Source: Dactylis glomerata
Lineage: Eukaryota > Streptophyta > Magnoliopsida > Poales > Poaceae
DNA: 64,000 nucleotides
Assembly (NCBI GenBank): GCA_007115705.1
Contig: QXEO01000382.1
Location: forward strand, 8,027,318 to 8,091,317
Direction of reading: 5' to 3'
The notes under the pieces are model-generated. The model saw only the letters and a program-made list of their open reading frames with translations. It was not told the origin of the DNA and made no database searches. Below, in pieces: positions 11,030-19,906 of this stretch; within the stretch, counting starts at the first letter, position 1, and each line of letters starts with the position of its first letter. Position numbers and translations under genes: made by a program.

Positions 11030-12351
11030 CTATCGACAGATCGGTGATCGGTTACTCTTGGGAGCGGCGATGGTACGCTTCTGCTTTTGGCTCTGAGCCT
11101 CAGTGGGTGGAGGTGGCGGAGACGGCTCACTAGCTGGCGAAGGCTGGTATGCTGGAGAAGGCTGATGCGGCAGAGATGGCGGAGAAGGCTGACGCGGAGA
11201 TGGCGGAGAAGGCTGATGCTGGAGAAGGTGCTATGACTGCAGCTCTGCTCCCCAGAAGGATTCATGCCATCTGTACTCAGACCAAACCTTAAGTTCCTTG
11301 CGTCGCCTGCAAAGTCCGGGTAGTCTCTCTCAATTTTTCTCCACTGTGACCCATCAGCGGGGTGTCTCAACATCGCGTCTTTCTTACGGTCTTCTTTGTG
11401 CCATCGTAACAACCTGGCATGCTCTTTGTTTCTAAACAGACGTTTCAACCGTGGTATTATAGGAGCATACCACATGACCTTGGCAGGAACCCTCTTTCTG
11501 GGGGGCTCGCCATCAACATCACCAGGGTCATCTCGTCTGATCTTATATCGCAGTGCAGTGCATACCGGGCATGCTTCCAAATTCTCATACTCCTCACCGC
11601 GGTAGAGGATGCAGTCATTAATGCATGCATGAATCTTCTGAACCTCTAATCCTAGAGGGCAGAGAATCTTCTTTGCTTCGTACGTACTGTCGGGCAATTC
11701 ATTATCCTTTGGAAGCTTCTTCTTCATTATTTTCAGTAATTTCTCAAATCCCTTATCAGATAAACCAGTCTCTGCCTTCCATTGCAGCAACTCCAGTGTG
11801 GTACCGAGCTTTGTGTTCCCATCTTCACAGTCTGGGTATAACTTCTTTTTGTGATCCTCTAACATACCTTTTAACTTCCGCTTCTCATTCACACTTTCTG
11901 CTTCTCTGTGTGCATCTACGATGGCCCAACGAAGATCATCATCAGGCTCATCTGATGCCTCTACATCTTCAGCTTCTCCTGTCCCTTCAGCTTCAGCTTC
12001 CCCCGTTGCAGTATCACCATATTCAGGGTACATATCATCATCCTCTTCTTCTTCATTGTCTTCCATTATAACCCCTCTTTCTCCGTGCTTGGTCCAACAA
12101 TTATAGCTAGGCATGAAACCTTTCCAAAGCAGGTGGGCGTGAATGATTTTCCAGGAAGAGTACTCCTTCTTGTTCCCACAGTGAACACATGGACAACACA
12201 TAAAACCATTCTGAATATTTGCCCGAGCCACATCGCCAAAATTACGAAGACCTTCAATGAACTCGGAAGTGTGTCGGTCACCGTACATCCATTGTCGTTC
12301 GTTCATCTGCGTCATATAATTAGGTTTACTAATACTATTACCGAACATCAT
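10918..12351 (-). pseudogene. CACTA TNP2 transposase, N-terminal fragment with internal deletion
   Basis: A 477-residue frame begins MMFGNSISKPNY. Residues about 18-95 fit the transposase-associated domain, with RQWMYGDR, CPCVHCGN and an HGE motif; an acidic linker follows. Residues about 190-370 fit the start of the TNP2 (transposase family 21) domain, ending near ARNLRFGLSTDGMNPSGEQS. After that the frame runs into low-complexity Arg/Leu-rich sequence that is the wrong frame of a proline-rich repeat belonging to ORF2. So most of the TNP2 catalytic domain and the intergenic part have been deleted, joining the two genes. It cannot make an active transposase. Confidence 0.8.
11131..11229 (-). 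repeat. Minisatellite in the proline-rich part of CACTA ORF2
   Basis: Degenerate tandem units of about 15-30 bp around GGAGAAGGCTGATGC. On the minus strand in the ORF2 frame they encode Pro/Ser-rich repeats. It lies exactly where TNP2 homology stops, so repeat-mediated deletion is a plausible cause of the fusion. Confidence 0.6.
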
Positions 12352-12652
12352 AAATAGTAAAATGACGAAACATGCATTTGTATCAATGACAAATAAAAGA
12401 ATAGAGTTGCTAACCTCGATCGAGGAGGAAAGAACGAGGAGAAGACCTAAGGGTGTGTTTGGTAGCCTGCATCACTACAGAAAGACATTCTCAGCTCAGC
12501 TATGTTGACCTCATACAAGCTTCCCTCAGATTTTCTTATATGTTTGGTAGGTTGGGTATGTTTAAACAAGCTAGACAGAGATGTTGTTTGGTGGGCTGTA
12601 TGTGTTGGGAAACGAAATTTTTACACAGAGGACCTTAGAAGAAAATAAGTAG

Positions 12653-12790
12653 TGCAATCAAGTCCCTGAACAGAAAATTAAAAGCAATCAAGTCCCTGAA
12701 CAGAAAATTAAAAGCAATCGGGTCCTAAAAAGAAAAAGAAAAAGCAATCGGGTCCCTAAACAGAAAAATAAAAGCAATCGGGTCCCTGGC
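12653..12790. repeat. Tandem repeat of about 30 bp
   Basis: Four to five units of the type CAATCAAGTCCCTGAACAG plus an A-rich spacer, drifting to CAATCGGGTCCCT in later units. It is inside the Harbinger-like element. Confidence 0.75.
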
Positions 12791-13149
12791 AGTGGCTCCA
12801 CGGCCGGCCGGCCGACGCCGGCGAGAGGTGCAGCAGCGGCGTGCACGGCGAGCATCAGGGCGGCGCGTTGTCCTCCGTCGAGCAGCCGGGCGGGGGCAGG
12901 GTGGCGCGACCTTGGGGGCAGGGTGGCGCGACCTTGGGGGGTTCCTGCACGGCGGCGCTGGCCGGGCGGGGGCGGCGCTGGATGGGCGCAGGAGGTCGGC
13001 GGGGACGTCGTGGCAGTGCGAGGCCATGGCGGCGCAAGGCGAGCTCGTGGTGGCGCTGGCATGGCGGGGACAGGGTGGCGCGAGGCGAGGCCATGGTCCC
13101 GTGCCGACGGATCTTGTGCCGGCGGATGTCTTGCTGGCGGCGGAGCTCG

Positions 13150-13310
13150 AGGAGAGAGGAAGGGCGGCGAGAGGGAGGAACGACGGCGCCGAGGAGAGAG
13201 GAAGGGCGGCGCCGAGGAGAGAGGAAGGGCGGCGAGAGGGAGGAACGGCGGCGAGAGGGAGGAACGGCGGCGAGAGGGAGGAACGGCGGCGTGGGAGAGG
13301 AGAGAGCTAG
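13150..13310. repeat. GAGAGAGGAAGGGCGGC-type tandem repeat
   Basis: Purine-rich units of about 18-36 bp repeat across this stretch. They explain the overlapping Arg/Gly/Glu-rich ORFs seen in several frames. Confidence 0.7.
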
Positions 13311-13403
13311 CAGTTTTGGAGGGGGGGAAATGACCGCGGGCTGGGGGTCTGGGGGGGGGCGGGCCGCTGCGACAGTGTTTTGCGGGATGAGTTGATCCCG
13401 GAC

Positions 13404-13436
13404 GAGGAGCGAAGCTCGATTCGAGCTTCGCTCCTC
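13404..13436. repeat. Perfect short hairpin
   Basis: A 16-bp arm, GAGGAGCGAAGCTCGA, is followed by one base and its exact complement. It lies in the right part of the Harbinger-like element. Confidence 0.85.
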
Positions 13437-13805
13437 AACCTGGCTCTGGGGCATTTTTCGTATGTCCTCAGCACTGCTTAGATGGGAAGAGCCGACCTAC
13501 CAAACACCGGATCCCCTCAAAATCTCGGTTGGGAGGAGAGATTCTGAGTAGCCCCGGGCTACCAAACACACCCTAAGTATCGCTCGGGCACCTCATATCA
13601 TTTTTATTTTGTGTGAGCTTAAGTTGGTTCATGCTCTTAGGCATTTCATCAAACACCTCTTGTGCATAAGGGAAAAAACCAAACTAGCACACCCCCTCTC
13701 ACACCTTCCAAAGGAAAAAAACAGAGGAGAAGGCTGGTGGGCGGCTTTATTTATAGGCAGGATCTCTAGAACCGGTCCGTATCCGAAACCGGTGCAAAAG
13801 GGTGG

Positions 13806-13913
13806 CCATTAGCACCGGTTCGTCCCACAAACCGGTGCTAAAGGTGTGGCGTCTGCCACGCGGCAGACGCCACACCTTTAGCACCGGTTTGTGGCACGAA
13901 CCGGTGCTAATGG
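13806..13913. repeat. CACTA subterminal inverted repeat (52-bp arms, 4-nt loop)
   Basis: The left arm (13806-13857) and right arm (13862-13913) are complementary with about one mismatch around the loop ACGC. The arms contain the ACCGGTGCTAA subterminal units and a GGTGTGGCGTCTGCC segment. Further single units of the motif flank it up to 14040. Such units are transposase-binding candidates in CACTA elements; a transcript through here would fold into a long stem. Confidence 0.85.
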
Positions 13914-14066
13914 TTCCTAACAAATCGGTGCTAGAGCTCCACGGGCTCAATTTAGCTCTCTGGCAGCTCGAACCGATGCTAAAGAACCCCTTTAGTCTGG
14001 GTTCGTAAGCCAACCGGTGCAACTGCCATTTGGAGCTCAAAACAAAAGCCCTATTTTCTACTAGTG

Positions 14067-14342
14067 TATGCTTGGATTAGGCTTCTCAAAAGAATTCTTC
14101 GAGGAACACGAGAACTAGACCTTGATCTATTCCTCGCCAGCCATACATGGATCAGAGCTATAGTGTCTTCACCATATGTGCTCTGTGGCAAGAAGAAACA
14201 TTTCGCACATCTATAATGAAGTGGTTGGTGGGATTTGTGTTCGCCTTTCGATTTGAGATTCTTATACTAGCATGTTCTAGTACATAGTCATTGCTTGTGT
14301 GGGCTCCCTTTTTTACATTAGGGTCAGCGACATAGGTTCCTG
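14067..14342. other. Unassigned sequence beside the CACTA end
   Basis: I see no gene or recognisable element in this short AT-rich stretch. It is the DNA into which the CACTA inserted. Confidence 0.5.
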
Positions 14343-15168
14343 TTTTTTTAAGGGGAAGCCCAGCCTCAAAATCGAGCGATGTATACGACCCTCTTTATTA
14401 CTTTATTCAGCAGAGTATTACAAATTATTATAATTATTACAACTCACGGATCGCACAAAGTATCAACATGAATAAGCCATCTAAAGATAACTAGAAACAG
14501 ACAACTCCTTTGCATCAACATGTCAACCATCTATGCATAATCCAGCCGCACCGACTGTATAAATATTGTGCTACCATTTTCAATCGGTTGCACCCGAAAT
14601 TCATGGTCAGGCTCCTCCATCAGTTGGAGAAAGGACCTCATATAGATCCAATGAGTAGCCAAAGAAATAACCTTTAATAAATCTTTTCGTGTTAAAGATA
14701 TAAATCATTGTGAACCTTACAAATAGCCCATAATAATGAGCACACACCAACTCTAATGTGGCCTTTATCATTTTTGGCGACCCCATTTAACAAATTCCTA
14801 AACAAGTTTGTAATACTAGTGGGAGGGGTAATATTGTAAGTCATGTATACTATACACCAAATATTTTTTGCAAACGGGCAAGAGATAAACATATGTTGTA
14901 TTGTCTCATCTTTATCACAAAACAACATTTTGCACAACAGAACCATTCCAATATCTTTTAAGCTGATTATCCTTGGTTAGAATCACCTTCCTATGTAGGA
15001 ACCACATAAAAACCGTGATCTTCAAAGGTACTTTCATTTTCCAAATGTATCTCTTAAGATACACCGTATGATCATTGAGTTAATCTAAGTACATTGATTT
15101 CATGGTAAATAAGCCTAAGGTGGTTAATCTCCATTTAAACACAACATCAGTAGTGGTGAGTTGTACCG
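14343..15168 (-). pseudogene. LINE (L1-type) 3' fragment with reverse-transcriptase-associated zinc-binding domain
   Basis: Read on the minus strand, interrupted frames encode FKWRLTTLGLFTMKSMYLD, then a segment with KVPLKITVFMWFLHRK, then CDKDETIQHMFISCPFAK. This is the order of the zf-RVT domain found at the C-terminus of plant LINE polyproteins. Stops and frame changes break it (for example at 15080 and near 14945). It ends in a GC-rich 3' tail and a short A-run (T-run on plus at 14344-14351), as expected for a LINE 3' end. Most of the element (endonuclease, reverse transcriptase core) is absent. Confidence 0.75.
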
Positions 15169-16130
15169 AGGTTTTTTGAATTGGCAGAAGCTCTGCCATT
15201 TCATTAAGAAGAAGAGAATGGACAGAACTGGCCGAAAATCGTACAACACAACGCCACACACCGGCCCCGAGGCCGCGTCCCACACAAGCCGACGACTCAA
15301 GCGCCCAAGCAGCAAGAGACGACGCTCAACAACAACCTCTCGCGGAGCCGCCGCTCTGACATTCAAACCTCAGCAACACACACACCGGTCCCAAGACCGC
15401 ATCCCTGTGAGGCTGACGACCTTGTCACCCAAGCGACCAAAGTCGACACCAATGAAGCGGAAAAAAAGTCCGGAGCCGCCGCTCCGACCTCCACACCGGC
15501 CCCAGGGCCGCGCACACGCCTAGCCGATGAAGTAGATGCAGAGCGACACGGGCCAAAACAAGCAGACGAAACACCGGACCTCCAACGGCGACGCCCCCAA
15601 GGGGGAAGCGACGATGACGCCGCCGACGCCCGCTTCGACCAAGGTCGAAACTTGGATTTTCACCCGAAGAGCCCGAGGCACAAACGACGAGGGAGGTGAA
15701 GGGGCTCCTCAACGATGCCTCCATGGAGTGGAGGTGCATCCTAGGATGCCATCATCGCCGGCAATGACCGAAGTCGTTGCAAGGCTTTCACCCGGATCTC
15801 ACCGAACCCAATGTCGTCGCCGCCTATCTGCCAAACTCGTCGAAACCGAGCAAACCCTGCAACACGCCGCCACCCACCACCACCACCACTGCGGGAGACC
15901 GCACCGCGGCACCTCACGCCACGTTGCTTCCTGCCAAACGCGCTCACGCCGCAGCAGCAACGAGAAAGCCCGCACACCCGGGGCCGCCGCCCCGGCATCC
16001 TCTTCTTCGGCGGGATTGGGCCTCCACGCCGCACCCTCACTGCCAGATGCAGGGGCAGCCACCTCCTGCCCGAGATCCGGCGCGAAGCAGCGCAGCACCA
16101 AACCCGGAGATACCGAGATTAGCCTGTGTA
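15169..16130 (-). repeat. GC-rich retroelement-like repeat, probably a second non-LTR 3' tail
   Basis: It abuts the LINE fragment with a T-run on plus (15171-15176), consistent with an A-tail on minus followed by a 3' end. The body is GC-rich, with recurring CCGGCCCC-AGGCCGC and GAGCCGCCGCTC motifs at about 15260, 15340 and 15475. Several overlapping Arg/Pro/Ala-rich ORFs on both strands are composition effects. I recognise no protein domain. Confidence 0.4.
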
Positions 16131-17691
16131 GCAGGTCATTATTATTACTATGTGTGCAAAGAAGACAAACTAACTGTAATTCTGATTGCGCTGATGGCTT
16201 ATTTTCTCCAAGAAGCATTTGGTGTACTCTGAATTCTAATAATGACTTACTTGGCATACTAATGACTGGATAACAAATGACTTAATGGTATGGAAAATCA
16301 GGACATAGGGAATATAAATGGAAGCTATTGTATAGAATTCAGTTAGCAAATCAAAATAGGGTATGCTTAGTTCAATAGGTAGGTCATATCAGGCTTTGCA
16401 TGTTGATTTTGGGTGTCAAGCATGCGATGATGCTTCAAAGATGCGTTACTACGGATGTTGAGGATGATGCACCAGTGGCCTATACCGTTAGTCCCAGTTA
16501 AACTTTATATGTAAGAATTTTTATTTGCTTTATTGTAGTGTAGAGTATGAATCATATAGATTTTTAGACAATGCCGACTTGCCCCTGCAAATGGTTCAGA
16601 TGTGAATTATTATTTACTTAAGTCTGTCAAAAGTGTATTGTCAGGATTTAGTTTGGGTTGTTTGGCAAGAGTATGCTGCGTTTGTAAACTGTTATTTTCA
16701 AGGTCATGGTGCGATCTGATACGTGGTTTAGGTGAAGGTATATATGAAGGGTAAGCAACTCTCACTGAAAAAGTTGAGATACCAGTTGGCAGGCTGTACC
16801 AACCTATGTTTTCTTCAGTATGGTAAGGGTAAATCAAGGTTGGATTTTCTTGCAGGTTGTATATGTGTTGTTTGAGAAGAGCAACTTATTTGCAGCTACA
16901 TGCAAGTGACAGTTTTGAAAAAGAGCTCTTCAGTAAAGGTTGATATTCTGAATATTAATTCAACTAATTAAGCATTCCTGCATATATAATTGTACAAGAA
17001 TAACCTGTTAATCAGATTGTGAGAAGCTGGTGGTGGCTCTGGAAGGGAAGGAGAAACCAAGATCTCTCCTATCTTTAGTGAGGTTGACACACTTAGTTCT
17101 TCTCAGTCTTGATTTGTGTTTTTCCAGGCAGACAACCAACAATGTTGCTGACGAATGTGCGTGTTATGTGTGACAAGAGTGTTGTAGGTTCAGTGTGGTT
17201 AGGTGTCTGCCTGGCTTTTCTTGATCACATCCTTCAGGCTGATTGTAAGAGTTTGATTTTTATACTTAATTAATATAAAAGCTCACGACATTACTTATAA
17301 AACATGGAGGTCTCACAAATCTGGATTGAGTGAGCGCATCGACAATCTTCGTTTAATTTTCAGATGGATCTACTTCAAATGCATTAAGTCGATCTATAAG
17401 ACGTGCATTGCACGTGCAATCTTACAAGTTTGAGATTAGTTTTTATTATTATAATGTACTCTATGATACGGTATCCATATATGTTACTCTCTAATCTTCT
17501 CTCTTTCTTAATTAGCTAATACTTCAACGTTTTTTAAGACTACTAGCAAAGATAACAAACATACTATAATAGACATAGGTGATCAAAGCTATACTATTAT
17601 GTATCCCTGTTGGCCTGTTTAAGACATCTCAAATGATAAAGTAGTAGCAGTAAAGAGTACATGTGACGGAAAAAATACAATTAAAGCCGGA
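16131..17691. other. Intergenic sequence downstream of Pelota
   Basis: AT-rich sequence with no gene recognised. A 15-bp palindrome, ACGTGCATTGCACGT, is at 17401-17415. The last 100 bp or so should include the Pelota 3' untranslated region. Confidence 0.5.
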
Positions 17692-18819
17692 TCACATCTC
17701 GATATCATCTAAATCAGGCAGGGGATATCGAAGTATGGCAGCTATTCCTGTCAGTTGGTCGAGCTGATTGCCGGAGACATTCCTGGACGAGAAGACGCGC
17801 ACCGTGCCACCGAGCTTCTTCACGGATTCGGCGAGCTCGATGCACTTGCGCCTGGCCGCAACGTCGGGGCTCCGGAACCAGGTATCCGTCAGCAGCAGGG
17901 TCTTGATGGCCAGGCGCTCATTGGCGACCTCCACATGCTTGGGCCCGTAGCAGGCCCGGTCCGAGTCCTTCATCATCATGGCGTAGAACTCCTCCAGCGC
18001 GGGTACCTCCTGCGCGGCCCTCGTGTCCTTGATCAGCGCCGCCACCGTCTTCTCCGCCAGGACGGCGCCGAGGCTGTGCGGGTACCCCGACGGCGCGCTC
18101 ACGGCCACGATGCGCGCCTTGTTCTCCAGGATCGCTCGCATGTCCCCGCCTCGCCGCTCCGCCTGCAGGAGCATGTACTTGCGGAACTGGTCGTTGGTGA
18201 AGCCGGGGCTGGCGATCACCACGCACTGGACGAGCCCGAAGTCGACGTGCTTGAGGAAGGCGTCGAGGACGCGCTCGAAGAAGTCGCTGATGGCGGCGTC
18301 GTAGGCGGCCATGGCGCAGCCGTGCTTCCTGGGGATGGGCACCTCGATGCGCGCTCTGGTGGCCGTCACGCTCCGCCCGACGAGGAACAGGTGGGCGAGG
18401 CCTTCCTGCATGAGGAGCACCGCGAGGTCGGCGTTGGCGGCCGTCTCGTCGCACGACTGGTTGATCCTCTCGAGCTCCGGCCAGTCCCAGACCTCCTTCC
18501 GGAGGACGAAGGGCCTCTTCGGCTCCAGCTCCAGGGTGTGGTACTGCCCGATCTGGACGTACTCGTTCTTGGTCTGGTTCTTGCCGCGGACGCGCATCAG
18601 GGACCCCTCCGCGTCGTACTCCACGGACTGCACCGCGATCTCCAGCGTCATCTTCACGCGCTCCGTGTCGCGGCCCCCGATCTTCCGGACCGTGACGGCC
18701 TCGACCGTGTCGCCGACGGCGATGAGGTTGTACGCGTCCCACATGTCGTCCTCAATCTCCGGCGTGAGCTTGACGAAGCCGGGCCCGTTGGGGACGAGGT
18801 TTTGTTTGACGAGCTTCAT
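17692..18819 (-). CDS. PELO: Pelota/Dom34 ribosome-rescue factor
   Basis: This intact 375-residue protein is full length for the family. Pelota resembles release factor eRF1; with the GTPase Hbs1 it enters the empty A site of stalled cytosolic ribosomes and splits them, starting no-go and non-stop mRNA decay. The N-terminal Sm-like domain (about 1-130) starts MKLVKQNL and contains the DMWDAYNLIAVGD segment. The central domain (about 135-260) has LLMQEGLAHLFLVG and VVIASPGFTNDQF; it lacks the GGQ hydrolysis motif of eRF1, as expected for Pelota. The C-terminal domain (about 265-370) has DSDRACYGPKHVE, VRVFSSRNVSGNQL and LTGIAAILRYPLPD. The CDS has no intron and is GC-rich. A TATA box lies about 195 bp upstream, and an out-of-frame upstream ATG overlaps the start. 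Plant Pelota is known as a host factor for begomoviruses in tomato. Confidence 0.93.
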   Translation of the reverse strand: MKLVKQNLVPNGPGFVKLTPEIEDDMWDAYNLIAVGDTVEAVTVRKIGGRDTERVKMTLEIAVQSVEYDAEGSLMRVRGKNQTKNEYVQIGQYHTLELEPKRPFVLRKEVWDWPELERINQSCDETAANADLAVLLMQEGLAHLFLVGRSVTATRARIEVPIPRKHGCAMAAYDAAISDFFERVLDAFLKHVDFGLVQCVVIASPGFTNDQFRKYMLLQAERRGGDMRAILENKARIVAVSAPSGYPHSLGAVLAEKTVAALIKDTRAAQEVPALEEFYAMMMKDSDRACYGPKHVEVANERLAIKTLLLTDTWFRSPDVAARRKCIELAESVKKLGGTVRVFSSRNVSGNQLDQLTGIAAILRYPLPDLDDIEM

Positions 18820-18937
18820 GGTTGGGGATCAGGGTGCGGCGCGAGGGTCTCGTTCTGCTGGAGATCGGCCGGAGATCTTTCGTGGCGAGGGCGTCTGCGG
18901 CGGCGAGCGATGGACGCGATTGAAGAAACTGATGCAT
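18752..18937 (-). other. Upstream ORF overlapping the Pelota start
   Basis: An ATG at 18937 opens a 61-codon frame that runs through the Pelota ATG (18819) in another frame and stops at 18752. If transcription starts about 30 bp after the TATA box, this ATG is in the leader and would compete with the main start. The peptide has no recognisable domain. This is an inference from position only. Confidence 0.4.
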
Positions 18938-19012
18938 ACAACAATCTGCGCCTGTCGTTGGTGTCGGGAGTTGCGAGCTGAGGGAACGCGATGGAGGACG
19001 GACGGAGGATGC

Positions 19013-19020
19013 TATTTATA
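19013..19020 (-). promoter_or_regulatory. TATA box of Pelota
   Basis: TATAAATA on the minus strand, about 195 bp before the Pelota ATG. Confidence 0.6.
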
Positions 19021-19541
19021 ACCGTGAGGTTGGATCGTACGCGTTGGAGTCTCCGAGTCGCCCAAGAACTCGGCCTTTTCCTTTCCGTATCCAGGTAGAA
19101 TCGCCCAAGAACCCGGCCTCTCAAACCGAATCGTATTTTGTTGCCGCGTAGAAATCGTATAGTATATGTGTATACCCACACGCTCCTGAATCGAACCCAG
19201 AAAAATCGATATTCAGACGCGGTGATCAGAAGGTCAGGTCAGGTCAGAACCAAGAAAAATCGATATCAGCCCGCGATGGCTGCGCCAGCACCAACCACCG
19301 AACAAGGCAATCAGGCATCGTTGCCATTGACAAAAGCAATCAGGAGGAAATTAATTTTGTACCAACAGATACGGTGGTGTTCATGCACAATTGACACTGG
19401 GAGGTTCATAGAATTTCACAAGTGCAAGCATGACCGCGACTCACAATACTTGTAGCCAATGCCGATCTCCAGGGCTGCACGCATAGGCACCGTCCCATCG
19501 GCAAGCAAGACCACCACCGTGCCATCCGCAGATACTATTAA
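19021..19541. other. Upstream region between Pelota and the Harbinger element
   Basis: It holds the Pelota promoter and nothing else I can support. A short plus-strand frame (19276-19455, starting MAAPAPTTEQ, 59 residues) resembles no family I know and is probably fortuitous. Confidence 0.5.
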
Positions 19542-19906
19542 GGGCACGTACAACGCTCCTACGTGTGCCTTCCCTTGACTGCGCCACGTAGGACGTTGGC
19601 TGATGTGTCACGGAGAGAGAATCGAGAAAAGGCTCAGCCTTCCCTTCGGTAAGGGATCGTCTCTTCCGAAGGAAGAGAAGGCAGAAATTCGCGTTGTACG
19701 ACTCGCCTTCGCTTATCAACGCGTTTTCCAAATCCTCTGCTCCAAAGCTTTGGCGCGAAATTATTTGCTATGGCGCGCCAAATTCTTCATCCCTCCCGAA
19801 TCCCCCTCTACCAGTGCTATATATCGACACCCAACAGATCAAGGAGGAACCAAACCCTACCACGAACAGCAGCGCCAAATCCATCCCGGCCACCAGTGCT
19901 ACGGCC

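Larger units (their letters stand above)
12450..13573. mobile_element. Harbinger-like non-autonomous element inside the CACTA
   Basis: The ends are inverted repeats, GGGTGTGTTTGGTAGCC at 12450 and its complement ending at 13573, each flanked by TAA (12447-12449 and 13574-13576). A TAA target duplication is typical of PIF/Harbinger. The 1.1-kb interior is GC-rich and has no transposase; it contains three tandem-repeat tracts and a perfect hairpin. Long ORFs in it are by-products of GC-rich repeats. It lies between the CACTA terminus and the TNP2 start. Confidence 0.75.
9925..14066 (-). mobile_element. CACTA (En/Spm) transposon, right part, interrupted by the Sirevirus
   Basis: The right terminus reads CACTAGTAGAAAATAGGGC on the minus strand, ending at 14066, and is followed by TAT as a possible 3-bp target duplication. 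Inside it are ACCGGTGC-type subterminal repeats (13770-14040), as in grass CACTA elements. Genes are read leftward from this end: a truncated TNP2 transposase, a second gene with a proline-rich N-terminus, and a ULP1-like domain that stops at the Sirevirus junction. The left terminus would lie beyond position 1, outside the window. The transposase catalytic part is deleted, so this copy is defective. Confidence 0.85.

Noticed and set aside
12688..13454. Several overlapping Arg/Gly/Pro-rich ORFs of 100-200 codons on both strands
   Set aside because: They arise from GC-rich tandem repeats in the Harbinger-like element and lack any domain.
15425..16273. ORFs of 100-245 codons on both strands
   Set aside because: Composition effect in a GC-rich repeat; all three frames are open in places and none resembles a protein family.
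17401..17415. Palindrome ACGTGCATTGCACGT as a possible Helitron 3' hairpin
   Set aside because: No CTRR terminus follows at the expected distance on either strand, and no matching TC end was found.
17755..18981. 408-codon ORF on the plus strand opposite Pelota
   Set aside because: It is a mirror frame of a GC-rich CDS; the protein is Val/Leu/Gly/Arg/Asp-rich without domain structure, whereas the minus strand is an unmistakable Pelota.
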